A stretch of 36,975 nucleotides of DNA from Brachyspira sp. (GTDB lineage: Bacteria; Spirochaetota; Brachyspiria; Brachyspirales; Brachyspiraceae): assembly GCF_029258575.1 (NCBI RefSeq), contig NZ_JARHYI010000023.1:1-36975 (forward strand), given 5' to 3'. Shown here piece by piece: positions 1-7,957 of this stretch. Under the pieces are notes generated by a model. It saw only the letters and a list, made by a program, of their open reading frames with translations. It was not told the DNA's origin and made no database searches. Each line of letters begins with the position of its first letter. Positions within the stretch are counted from its first letter, which is position 1. A program made the position numbers and the translations under genes.

Positions 1-294
1 ATAAGAAGCAAGAGATGAACAAAATATTATCAATATTAAAGATATTAATGTAACAACTATACTATTAAAAAAATATGACCATATACCGCCTTTTAAAACA
101 GAAATATAATTTGAAAAATTTAATTTATTTGGAAAAGCGAATACACCATTAGTAAATACTTCAAATTGCTCTTTAAATCCTGTCATAAAAGTATAGTAAA
201 ATGGTATAAAAGATATTACAGCATACAATATTAATACAAATATTATTAATATTTTAATTATTTTTTCATTATTACTATATATTTTTTTATTCAT
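1..294 (-). CDS. Sugar ABC transporter permease, MalG type (partial)
   Basis: Inner-membrane permease of a CUT1-type sugar ABC transporter. It runs off the left edge, so only the first 98 residues are seen. The translation starts MNKKIYSNNEKIIKILI, has a first membrane helix (about residues 14-36), then an external stretch ending in NYISVLKGG and a second helix beginning near NSIVVTLISL. That order is typical of MalG-like subunits; the EAA loop lies beyond the edge. The ATG at 294 sits 9 bases after the stop of the preceding permease, with AGGAG about 6 bases before it, so the two are co-transcribed. Context (binding protein, MalF-type partner, xylA) suggests xylose or a xylose-containing sugar; the substrate is inferred. 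No ATPase gene is visible, and CUT1 systems often share one from elsewhere. Confidence 0.88.
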   Translation of the reverse strand, partial: MNKKIYSNNEKIIKILIIFVLILYAVISFIPFYYTFMTGFKEQFEVFTNGVFAFPNKLNFSNYISVLKGGIWSYFFNSIVVTLISLILIIFCSSLASY

Positions 295-303
295 TATTTA
301 CTC

Positions 304-1197
304 CTATTTTTCAGCAGTATTTAATTTTTTGAATGTTATGAATGAAATTATAGAAATTATAATAAGCATAGCAAATGCTATAGTAGCTCCATAACCAAGT
401 TTTAATGATACAAATGAATTCTTATACATATATGTTGCCATTAAATCTGTACCACCATTAGGGCCGCCTTCTGTCATAACATATATTAAATCAAAGTACT
501 TTAATGAACCAACAATAGAAAGTATAATACCGCTTTTTATTGTAGGAGAGATATATGGTATAACTATTTCTTTTGCATAATTAAAATAATTAGAACCATC
601 TATTTTAGCAGCTTCATATAATTCTACAGGTATTGAACTTATACTGGCTACATATAAAATAAAATAGAAAGGTATAAATTGCCAGCATATAACAGCAATT
701 ATTGCAAATATTGATATATTAGGATTACCTAATATATCTATTGTAATATCTATATTTAACATATTTAGAATACCAGCTATAATTCCAAATTGAGGATCGT
801 ATGCATATCTAAATAAAAAACCAATTGCTACAGATGACATAAGCATAGGAAGAAAATATATAGAACGTAAAAAATTAAATTTTCTTCCAACATAATCCAT
901 TGCTAAAGCTAATAATATAGCCACAGGCATTTGAATTATAATTGATAAGAACAATATTAATAAATTATTTTTTAAGGCTTTCCAAAACCTTATATCTGTA
1001 ATTAATATCTTCCAATTTTCAAATCCGACAAAAGTTTTTACAGGATCTATACCATTCCAACTATGCAAACTAAGTATAAAAGAATCTACAATTGGGTAAA
1101 AAATAAATAATATCATAAATATTAAAGAAGGAATTAAAAATATTATAGATACAATATGTATTTCTCTATCTCTTATTTTTATCATTTTAGAAAACAT
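304..1197 (-). CDS. Sugar ABC transporter permease, MalF type
   Basis: Inner-membrane subunit that pairs with the MalG-type permease. It has a short cytoplasmic head, a first helix at about residues 16-40 (SIIFLIPSLIFMILFIFYP), and several more helices. The EAA loop that contacts the ATPase is present as EAAKIDGSNYFNYAKEIVIP. Length of 297 residues is normal for the family. I place the start at 1197 (MFSKMIKIRD) because AAGGAGTG lies 5-8 bases before it. An in-frame ATG at 1236 would add 13 residues but lacks a ribosome site and overlaps the preceding hairpin. It follows the binding-protein gene after a 78-base gap that holds a strong hairpin. Confidence 0.9.
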   Translation of the reverse strand: MFSKMIKIRDREIHIVSIIFLIPSLIFMILFIFYPIVDSFILSLHSWNGIDPVKTFVGFENWKILITDIRFWKALKNNLLILFLSIIIQMPVAILLALAMDYVGRKFNFLRSIYFLPMLMSSVAIGFLFRYAYDPQFGIIAGILNMLNIDITIDILGNPNISIFAIIAVICWQFIPFYFILYVASISSIPVELYEAAKIDGSNYFNYAKEIVIPYISPTIKSGIILSIVGSLKYFDLIYVMTEGGPNGGTDLMATYMYKNSFVSLKLGYGATIAFAMLIIISIISFITFKKLNTAEK

Positions 1198-1221
1198 AAA
1201 CACTCCTTCATACTTATAAAA

Positions 1222-1260
1222 TATACACAATAGCAATATAATAAATCGCTATTGTGTATA
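1222..1260 (-). promoter_or_regulatory. Intercistronic hairpin between binding protein and permease genes
   Basis: A perfect 13-bp inverted repeat (TATACACAATAGC at 1222-1234, its complement at 1248-1260) with a 13-base loop fills the gap after the solute-binding-protein stop. No strong T run follows on the minus strand, so it looks more like a transcript-stabilising or partial-termination structure than a full terminator. Such hairpins are known in ABC operons, where they keep binding-protein mRNA more abundant than permease mRNA. That role here is inferred. Confidence 0.7.
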
Positions 1261-1275
1261 ATATTTTATTATATA

Positions 1276-2577
1276 TTATTTAGAACTAGGACCTAATAAT
1301 TCTAGTGCTTTTGCTTCTAATTGTTTACATGCTTCTTCAGGTGTCATAGTTTTAGCCAACATAGCTTGTAAAGTATCTTTATGTACCTCAGCAAGTTCTG
1401 CTGGTAAATATTGATCATACCAAAGCTGAACAGTTGAAGCTTCATTTATAGCATTAACAATTTTAGTAAATATAGGTGAATCAGCTTTTACATCTTTTAC
1501 AGGAGGTAATTTACCTATAGATAAACCTCCTTGAACAGCTTCGTTATCTACAAATTTCATCATTAATTTAAAAGCTTCTTCAGGATATTTACATGCTGAT
1601 GATATGCTATAAAAATTATCTCCTATTGTACCTACTAATTCTTTAGGATCTCCTTTTCCTCCTTCAACTATAGGAAATATAAAAGCATCCAATTTATTAA
1701 TAAAATCCGGATTTTCACTTGATATTGAACTTATTAAGAATGAACCTGATATAGACATTGCAGCTTTATCTGTATAAAGCAAAGCTCTAGCCTGACCTGA
1801 ATCATCATCAAGTCCATTGAAACCATCATTAAAATAACCTTTATTAACCCACTCAACAAGTTTTTTACCAGCTTCTATAAATGCAGGATTTTCAAAACTT
1901 CCTCCATTTACTCGGTTAGCAGCATCATAAAATACTTTACTTCCTCCTATCCTAGAAACTAATGACATATAGTACATAGATGCTGTCCATTTAGTTTTAT
2001 TTGCCAAAGCAAAAGGCTTTATACCTTTAGCAACTATTTGATCACATAATGCTTCAAATTCAGTTAAAGTTGCAGGAATTTTCCATCCATTTTTTTCAAA
2101 TAATTCTTTATTATAGAATACCATAGCTATTATTGAAGATTCTACAGGAAGACCGTATATTTTTCCTTCATAACTTCCTTGACCTAAAGAAGCTGGAAGC
2201 AAAGTATTAGATAAATCATATTTAGCAACATAAGCAGTTAAATCTATAATTTTTCCAGCTTTTACATAATCTATCATAGTACCGCCGCTCCAAGTAAAAA
2301 ATATATCAGGTGAATTGTTAGCACCTACTGCTATTTGTATCTGAGTTTTATAAGCATCATTTTTCATAGGTGTTATTTCTACATTGAAATCAGGATTTTC
2401 TTTTATAAATCTTTTGCCTGCATCGTCTTTAATAGTTACTTGTTTTCCAACATTTTGAATATGCCATACTTTTATTGTTTTATCTCCACTGCCATTAGAA
2501 GATGATGAAGAATTATTAGAACAAGAAATAAACAATAAGCTAGATATAATACTTAAAATCAAAATTATCTTTTTCAT
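1276..2577 (-). CDS. Sugar ABC transporter solute-binding lipoprotein (family 1)
   Basis: Exported binding protein that captures the sugar and delivers it to the two permeases. It begins MKKIILILSIISSLLFISC, a lipoprotein signal with the modified cysteine at about residue 19, followed by a Ser/Asn-rich linker. The body is that of family 1 extracellular binding proteins: KTIKVWHIQNVGKQ, the central GKIYGLPVES strand and hinge, and VGTIGDNFYSIS near the carboxyl end. Length (433) fits. AAGGAG lies 7-12 bases before the ATG. It is 28 bases downstream of xylA, so the sugar is probably xylose or a xylo-oligosaccharide, although family 1 proteins also bind many other sugars. Confidence 0.9.
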   Translation of the reverse strand: MKKIILILSIISSLLFISCSNNSSSSSNGSGDKTIKVWHIQNVGKQVTIKDDAGKRFIKENPDFNVEITPMKNDAYKTQIQIAVGANNSPDIFFTWSGGTMIDYVKAGKIIDLTAYVAKYDLSNTLLPASLGQGSYEGKIYGLPVESSIIAMVFYNKELFEKNGWKIPATLTEFEALCDQIVAKGIKPFALANKTKWTASMYYMSLVSRIGGSKVFYDAANRVNGGSFENPAFIEAGKKLVEWVNKGYFNDGFNGLDDDSGQARALLYTDKAAMSISGSFLISSISSENPDFINKLDAFIFPIVEGGKGDPKELVGTIGDNFYSISSACKYPEEAFKLMMKFVDNEAVQGGLSIGKLPPVKDVKADSPIFTKIVNAINEASTVQLWYDQYLPAELAEVHKDTLQAMLAKTMTPEEACKQLEAKALELLGPSSK

Positions 2578-2605
2578 ATGATTTTCTCCTTTTATATATA
2601 AATTA

Positions 2606-3919
2606 TTATAAATTATAAATAAATTGATTTAATTTAGCTTCAAGTAATTCCTGATTTCCACTAGGAAGTTCTTTTTCTTCTAAAGAAAGAGCATAATCAT
2701 ATAATTCTTCTAATGAAGTAGATTTGCTTTCTATTTTTGCCCCTATTCCGCTATTATAAGAACTGTATCTTTCTTCTATAAACTTATCAAAACATCCGTC
2801 TTGAATTATTTTATCAGCAATTCTTAATCCCCAAGCCAAAGTATCCATTCCTGCAATATATGCATACATTAAATCGTCCATAGTATGAGAAGGTCTTCTA
2901 ACTTTAGCATCAAAATTAAATCCTCCATGTTTTAATCCTCCGTTTCTGATAATTTCCATCATCATTAAAACAGCATCATAAACATTTGTAAGGAACATAT
3001 CTGTGTCCCAGCCCAAGAAAGTATCACCGTAATTAATATCAACAGAACCCAATTTTCCATGATTTCTTGCAACCTGCATTTCATGCTGCATAGTATGTCC
3101 TGCCAAAGTAGCATGATTTACTTCCAAATTAAGTTCAAAATATTTTTCTAAATTATAATGATATAAAAACTCCAAAGTAGTAGCAGCATCAAAATCATAT
3201 TGATGTTTTGTAGGCTCTTTTGGTTTAGGTTCGATAAAGAACTGACCTTTAAATCCTATCTTTTCTTTATATTCTACAGCCATAGACAAGAAATATGCTA
3301 AATGATCTAATTCCTTTTTCATATTTGTATTAAGTAAAGTTTCATATCCTTCTCTTCCGCCCCAGAATACATAACCTTTAGCATTTAATTTATTGGCTAT
3401 GTCCATAGTTTTTTTAGTTTGGGCAGCAGCGACAGCAAAAACATCAGCATAAGGACTTGTAGCTGCCCCATGCATATATCTAGGATTAGTAAATAAAGAT
3501 GAAGTAGCCCATAAAAGTTTTTTACCTGTTTTATTCATACTTTCATGAATTAACTCTACTATCATATCCAATTTTTCATTAGTTTCTTTCAATGTAGAAT
3601 ATTCAGGAGCTACATCTCTGTCATGAAAACAGAAATAATTTATACCTAATTTCTGCATAAATTCAAATCCTGCTTCTACTCTCATTTTAGAGGCTTCCAA
3701 AGCTTCTTTTCCATTCCAAGGTCTGCTTGCAGCAGGTGCTCCGAAAGGATCAGCACTTCCTGCAGCCAATGTATGCCACCAACTCATAGCAAAAGGCATC
3801 CATTCCTCCATAGTTTTTCCAGATATTACTTCTGAAGCATTATACTGCTTGAATGAAAATGCCTCCTTACTATCTTTTCCTTTATAAAGAACTTTATCAG
3901 CATTCTTAAAATATTCCAT
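2606..3919 (-). CDS. xylA: Xylose isomerase
   Basis: Cytoplasmic metal-dependent enzyme converting D-xylose to D-xylulose. The 437 residues match the long class II form. Visible landmarks are FCFHDRDVAPE with the catalytic histidine and aspartate, YVFWGGREGYE, the metal-ligand segment FFIEPKPKEPTKHQYD, ELNLEVNHATLAGHTMQHE, and NYGDTFLGWDTDMF with the paired metal-binding aspartates. No key residue is missing. GGAG lies 8 bases before the ATG. It is the first gene of the minus-strand xylose operon (xylA, binding protein, two permeases), with xylR upstream in the same direction and xylB divergent beyond it. Candidate repressor sites lie in its leader at 3945-3967 and 3987-4008. Confidence 0.97.
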   Translation of the reverse strand: MEYFKNADKVLYKGKDSKEAFSFKQYNASEVISGKTMEEWMPFAMSWWHTLAAGSADPFGAPAASRPWNGKEALEASKMRVEAGFEFMQKLGINYFCFHDRDVAPEYSTLKETNEKLDMIVELIHESMNKTGKKLLWATSSLFTNPRYMHGAATSPYADVFAVAAAQTKKTMDIANKLNAKGYVFWGGREGYETLLNTNMKKELDHLAYFLSMAVEYKEKIGFKGQFFIEPKPKEPTKHQYDFDAATTLEFLYHYNLEKYFELNLEVNHATLAGHTMQHEMQVARNHGKLGSVDINYGDTFLGWDTDMFLTNVYDAVLMMMEIIRNGGLKHGGFNFDAKVRRPSHTMDDLMYAYIAGMDTLAWGLRIADKIIQDGCFDKFIEERYSSYNSGIGAKIESKSTSLEELYDYALSLEEKELPSGNQELLEAKLNQFIYNL

Positions 3920-3944
3920 TTATATATCTCCAAACAAAACTTTA

Positions 3945-3967
3945 TTTAGTAAAATTAATTTACTTAA
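3945..3967 (-). promoter_or_regulatory. Candidate XylR operator in the xylA leader
   Basis: Imperfect palindrome with arms TTTAGTAAA and TTTACTTAA around a 5-base centre (8 of 9 arm positions pair). It lies 26-48 bases before the xylA start. It resembles the site after the xylB promoter (5355-5376). The assignment to the ROK repressor is inferred from its repeated presence at both xyl promoters. Confidence 0.55.
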
Positions 3968-3986
3968 GCGATAAAAAATATCCACA

Positions 3987-4008
3987 ATAATAAAATCATT
4001 TTACTAAT
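3987..4008 (-). promoter_or_regulatory. Candidate XylR operator and xylA promoter
   Basis: Read on the minus strand, this site contains TTAGTAAAATGATTTTAT and agrees at 17 of 22 aligned positions with the site downstream of the xylB promoter. A perfect -35-like TTGACA lies 27 bases further upstream at 4035-4040 (minus). I see no good -10 at the usual spacing, so the xylA transcription start is uncertain. Confidence 0.55.
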
Positions 4009-4055
4009 TAAAGTCTAATAAAAAAAATTATGTTTGTCAAGAAAAAACATATTTT

Positions 4056-5201
4056 TTAACTAAAAAAATCCTTGTCATATATAAATTCAAAGAAATTAAT
4101 AAGACCCACACCAACTAAAGAAGATTTATCTCCTAATTTAGATTTGAATACCATAACATTAAATTTTGAATAAAAGTTGTTATTTTCAAAAATTTCTTTT
4201 TGTATATAAGGATATATTCTATCCCAATAATCTATCATTTTTCCACTTAGAATGATTTTACTTGAATCGTATATAGAAAGCAGACTTCTTATTCCTCTGC
4301 CCAAAAATTTACAATATTCTTTTATTACTTTTTCGCTCTTTTTATCATAACTCTCAAATAACTGATTAATATCATCAAAATCAAGCTTATTTTTTTTCAT
4401 AATATTTTTAAGTCCGTCATAAGAAGCATATCTCTCAAAACAGCCTCTATTCCCGCAAGTACAAGGCTCTCCGTCCATAATGATAGTAAAATGCCCTATT
4501 TCTCCAGCAAGTCTATGAGCACCTTTCAATAATTTCCCGTCTACTATTTGTCCGCCGCCAACTCCGAAATTCGATATAGATATAAGCATATAATTATTTT
4601 TATCTGTTTCTTTTGATAAATAAAATTCTCCCAAAACAGCACTATTCGCCTCATTCTCTAAAATAATATTTAAATTCAATTCATATTCTAAGTTTTTTAT
4701 ATTAATATTATTAAGCCCCAAATTGGTAGCATATAAAATATTTTTCCTATCAAAACTAATATTTCCTGGTATAGATATTCCTAATTGTTTTATATTGAGA
4801 TATTCTTTATATTTATTTCTATAATCATTAACAACAAAACTAATTACATCAAAAAAATTATTATTATTAATAGTTTTTTTATATTCTTTATAATTATGGT
4901 AATTTCCTGACATATCAATTACTGCTATCTTTACTAAATTAAAATCTATATCTATTGCTAAAGACTGTTTTTTATGAAGTGTTGTTTTCCAAATCTGAGC
5001 CTTTCTTCCAACCATACCTTCTGTAAAATTCTCCTTTGTGATAAAATCATTTTTAAATAAAATATCCAAAGATTCATTTACAGTAGGCTTTGTAAGTTTT
5101 AAACTGTCCACTATATCAATACTTGTAAATCTATCTCTTTTGATACATTCTTTTAAAATATTTTTTAATGTTTTTTCTTTTGCTAATACTTGATACTTCA
5201 T
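4056..5201 (-). CDS. xylR: ROK-family transcriptional repressor, XylR-like
   Basis: Probable repressor of the xylose genes. Residues about 1-75 form a winged helix-turn-helix (FTSIDIVDSLKLTKPTVNES). The rest is a ROK sugar-kinase-like domain: AIDIDFNLVKIAVIDMSG near residue 90, a GISIPGNIS segment, NEANSAVLGEF, and the zinc motif CTCGNRGCFERYAS. ROK repressors of this build (XylR, NagC, Mlc) release DNA on binding a sugar. Length of 381 is usual. AAGGA precedes the ATG. It lies between xylA, 136 bases downstream, and divergent xylB. The regulated sugar is inferred from this position. A clear promoter of its own is not evident. Confidence 0.9.
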   Translation of the reverse strand: MKYQVLAKEKTLKNILKECIKRDRFTSIDIVDSLKLTKPTVNESLDILFKNDFITKENFTEGMVGRKAQIWKTTLHKKQSLAIDIDFNLVKIAVIDMSGNYHNYKEYKKTINNNNFFDVISFVVNDYRNKYKEYLNIKQLGISIPGNISFDRKNILYATNLGLNNINIKNLEYELNLNIILENEANSAVLGEFYLSKETDKNNYMLISISNFGVGGGQIVDGKLLKGAHRLAGEIGHFTIIMDGEPCTCGNRGCFERYASYDGLKNIMKKNKLDFDDINQLFESYDKKSEKVIKEYCKFLGRGIRSLLSIYDSSKIILSGKMIDYWDRIYPYIQKEIFENNNFYSKFNVMVFKSKLGDKSSLVGVGLINFFEFIYDKDFFS

Positions 5202-5318
5202 AAATCCTTACTTCAATGTGAAATTATTAAAATTTATTACTTTATATTTAATACTAAAAATACATAAAAATCAAATTGAAAAATAAAGTTTCATGAATTA
5301 TTAATAAAATATTGATTT

Positions 5319-5347
5319 TTGATATATATTTTTATATACTTTATATT
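5319..5347 (+). promoter_or_regulatory. xylB promoter
   Basis: TTGATA (5319-5324), a 17-base spacer and TATATT (5342-5347) form a good housekeeping-type promoter. The start would fall near 5354, at the left edge of the palindrome at 5355-5376. Confidence 0.7.
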
Positions 5348-5354
5348 GTGATTA

Positions 5355-5376
5355 TTTAGTCAAATGATTTAATAAA
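5355..5376 (+). promoter_or_regulatory. Candidate XylR operator at the xylB start site
   Basis: The 22-bp imperfect palindrome starts TTTAGTCAAATG and ends ATTTAATAAA; 14 of 22 positions match its own reverse complement. It begins where the predicted transcript starts, a position suited to repression. Related sites occur before xylA. Binding by the ROK protein is inferred. Confidence 0.6.
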
Positions 5377-5400
5377 TTATATTTAAGGATAATATAAAAA

Positions 5401-6957
5401 ATGTACACATTAGGAATAGATTTAAGCACACAGAGTATTTCTTTAAGTATTATAAACTGTGAAAATTATAAAAATGAATTAAATATTTCTATAGCATTCA
5501 ACTCATTAGAAGAAATAAAAAACTCCAAAATGAATAAAAACACATTGCTGGTAGATTCAAATATTGATGGTAAAGCAGAACAGGATACAAATATATTTTT
5601 AGCCGCATTAGACAAAGCATTATTACAGCTTAAAGAAAAATGCTCTGTAAAAGATATAAAAGCCATACAAATATCTGCACAGCAGCATGGACATGTTTAT
5701 TTATCTGAAAAATATAAATCAAATATAGTAAAATTAAAAGATAAATCATCAGTAAATCAAAGTTTAGTTGATATATTAAAAACTTCATATTCCTATGATT
5801 ATGCTCCTATATGGAGAACTTCATGCACACAAATACAGGCTAATGAACTCAGAAATGCAGTTGGAGGAAAGGAAAATATGATAAAAATAACTGCCTCTAA
5901 CTCCCCTCTTAGATTTACAGGTGCTATAATTAAATATAATTTTGACAATAATAAAGATTTATCAAAAAATACATATAAAATATTTTTATTAAATACATTT
6001 ATAGCATCAATATTAACAGCAAAGGATAATATATCTGTAGATTTTGGAAATGCTTCTGGAATGAGTTTAATGGATTATACGAAAAAACAATGGAATGATA
6101 CTTTATTAAATACTGTATCAAATGATTTAAAAGAAAAATTAGGAAATATAGATAACCCTTCTAGTTTTGCAGGATATATATGCGAATATTTTGTAGAAAA
6201 ATACGGATTTGATGGCGAATGTATAGTTGGCATAGGAAGCGGAGATAATCCTCAGACTAAAGTATTATATAAAGGCGACATATTATCACTTGGCACTAGT
6301 TTTGTTTATATGCTTAATATAGATGAAAACAGCAGAGATTATTCAGGAGTTTCAAATGGCATGTATGATGGAATAGGAAATCCATTTATGATATTCTGTC
6401 GTACTAACGGAGCTATGGTTTGGGATGAAATTATGAAAACATATACAAGAACTTATAAAGAAATAACAGAATCATTAGAAAAAAATACTAATAATATACC
6501 TCTTGTATTATGGCAAAAAGAAAATGAATCCGTACCTATAAGTAGAGCTTTCCATATAAAAAGATATTATAAAAATCCATCTTTTGATAATGATTATAAG
6601 GGAATAGTTTTAAGTTCTTTATCTCTCGTATCATTATATTCAAAACAGTTCATTTCAAAAAATAACAAAACTTATCTCGCTGTTACAGGCGGTCCTACAA
6701 AGGATAAAGAAATATTAAAAATAATAGCAAATATTTGGCAATGCCCTATAAGAATACTTCCTTCAGGAGGTGCTTCTCTTGGTGCTGCTATATCTGCTGT
6801 TTTACTATTAAGAAAAAAGATTTCATTAGATGATATAAGAGATTCTTTGATTGATAATACGTTCATAGAACCTGACAATAATCTTGCAAATAAATATCAT
6901 GACTATATGATGGTTTTAAAAGAAAAATTTAATGAAATAAATAAAGCCATATTATGA
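5401..6957 (+). CDS. xylB: Xylulokinase (FGGY family)
   Basis: Cytoplasmic kinase that phosphorylates D-xylulose to xylulose 5-phosphate for the pentose phosphate pathway. The FGGY fold is seen in the amino-terminal phosphate loop (YTLGIDLSTQSISLSI), the substrate segment ISAQQHGHVYL, NASGMSLMDY, GIGSGDNPQT, and the carboxyl-terminal adenosine site LAVTGGPTKDKE followed by LPSGGASLGAAISA. Length of 518 is slightly above the usual 480-500. AAGGA lies about 11 bases before the ATG. It is divergent from xylR and xylA and probably controlled by the same repressor. Other FGGY kinases are possible, but the xylA context favours xylulose. Confidence 0.93.
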   Translation: MYTLGIDLSTQSISLSIINCENYKNELNISIAFNSLEEIKNSKMNKNTLLVDSNIDGKAEQDTNIFLAALDKALLQLKEKCSVKDIKAIQISAQQHGHVYLSEKYKSNIVKLKDKSSVNQSLVDILKTSYSYDYAPIWRTSCTQIQANELRNAVGGKENMIKITASNSPLRFTGAIIKYNFDNNKDLSKNTYKIFLLNTFIASILTAKDNISVDFGNASGMSLMDYTKKQWNDTLLNTVSNDLKEKLGNIDNPSSFAGYICEYFVEKYGFDGECIVGIGSGDNPQTKVLYKGDILSLGTSFVYMLNIDENSRDYSGVSNGMYDGIGNPFMIFCRTNGAMVWDEIMKTYTRTYKEITESLEKNTNNIPLVLWQKENESVPISRAFHIKRYYKNPSFDNDYKGIVLSSLSLVSLYSKQFISKNNKTYLAVTGGPTKDKEILKIIANIWQCPIRILPSGGASLGAAISAVLLLRKKISLDDIRDSLIDNTFIEPDNNLANKYHDYMMVLKEKFNEINKAIL

Positions 6958-6977
6958 TAATACAGCTTTATTTATTT
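6935..6977. terminator. Terminator between convergent xylB and PTS-associated gene
   Basis: AAATAAATAAAGC (6935-6947) pairs perfectly with its complement at 6965-6977 over a 17-base loop. The left arm overlaps the end of xylB and a T-rich stretch continues on the plus strand. It can serve both converging units. Confidence 0.65.
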
Positions 6978-6991
6978 TTATTATTTGAGGA

Positions 6992-7939
6992 TTATTTTCT
7001 ATAAGCCATTCTTCTGTAAGTATGTCTTATACCTCTAATAGCGATAGACATAGCCATAATATTTTCAGGTAATGCCATACCAGAATAAGCAGCATCGCCA
7101 ATATGTACAATATCAGCACCTGCCATCTTTGACCATAAAGTCATTTCTCTGATAGTATTAACATCAGCACCTTCCTGAGAAGTTCCTATAGCCGTTTTTG
7201 CTAAAGCTCCGAAACTATGTATTCTTTTTATTTGTTCATGAACAAAATCAACAGTATATCCAGGAAGTGTAGAAGGGGCACCAACCATAACAACATCAGC
7301 ACCTGCCTTAACCATATTATCAAGCTCTTCCATAGAATACACATTATCTCCACCTGCCCCATGCATTTTTCCTGCAATAATAAGAATTTTATCACCGCAA
7401 ACAGTTTTTAATTCTTTAGCAGATTTTGATATATTTTCTATTGTAACACCTGTATTTGGGTTTCCTGTAAGAACAACATAATCAAAACCATATTGAAGAA
7501 GTTTTTCATAATTCTCTTTTGAAGCTCTAAAGCCTGAATTATAATTACTGTCTTCTGGTACAGGCTCTAAATTAACACCTATTAATCTTCCTGTAACCTT
7601 TTTCAAATCCTTAACAACATTATCATTGTTCTTATTCATTTCATTAACTAAACCTTTTAATCTTCCTGAAAGCCAAGTTTGCTCTGAAGAATCAGGATTT
7701 TCTTTATATAATCCCCAAACAAAAGGTTTATTCATATCAAATAAATTTAAAGTTATTAAATCTGCTCCAAAAGCAGCAGCAGCTTCAGCATTACTAACTG
7801 AATCTATCAAAGGCTGATGACCGCAACATACTTCAGACATAACAGATCTTCCTTCAGATTTTTTAATAATTTCCTTTAGTAAAGAAGCATTCATATTTAA
7901 AACATCTTCTAAACTTAATTCAAAAATTCTTTTACCCAT
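6992..7939 (-). CDS. PTS-associated TIM-barrel protein of unknown function
   Basis: I recognise the type but not a reaction. The 315-residue protein looks like a TIM barrel with repeated beta-strand ends: AAAFGADLITLNLFDM, GRLIGVNLEPVPED, YVVLTGNPNTGVT, ILIIAGKMHGAGGDN, AGADVVMVGAPSTLPGYT, and GADIVHIGDAAYSGM. The glycine-rich strands resemble phosphate-binding barrels. From general knowledge, similar conserved proteins are encoded beside lactose/cellobiose-type PTS permeases, sometimes with unreliable hydrolase names. Here it starts 18 bases after the EIIC stop with GGGG before the ATG, so the two are co-transcribed. It may process or sense the phosphosugar made by the PTS; that is inference. 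Confidence 0.6.
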   Translation of the reverse strand: MGKRIFELSLEDVLNMNASLLKEIIKKSEGRSVMSEVCCGHQPLIDSVSNAEAAAAFGADLITLNLFDMNKPFVWGLYKENPDSSEQTWLSGRLKGLVNEMNKNNDNVVKDLKKVTGRLIGVNLEPVPEDSNYNSGFRASKENYEKLLQYGFDYVVLTGNPNTGVTIENISKSAKELKTVCGDKILIIAGKMHGAGGDNVYSMEELDNMVKAGADVVMVGAPSTLPGYTVDFVHEQIKRIHSFGALAKTAIGTSQEGADVNTIREMTLWSKMAGADIVHIGDAAYSGMALPENIMAMSIAIRGIRHTYRRMAYRK

Positions 7940-7957
7940 ATAAGTCCCCTTTTTAAT

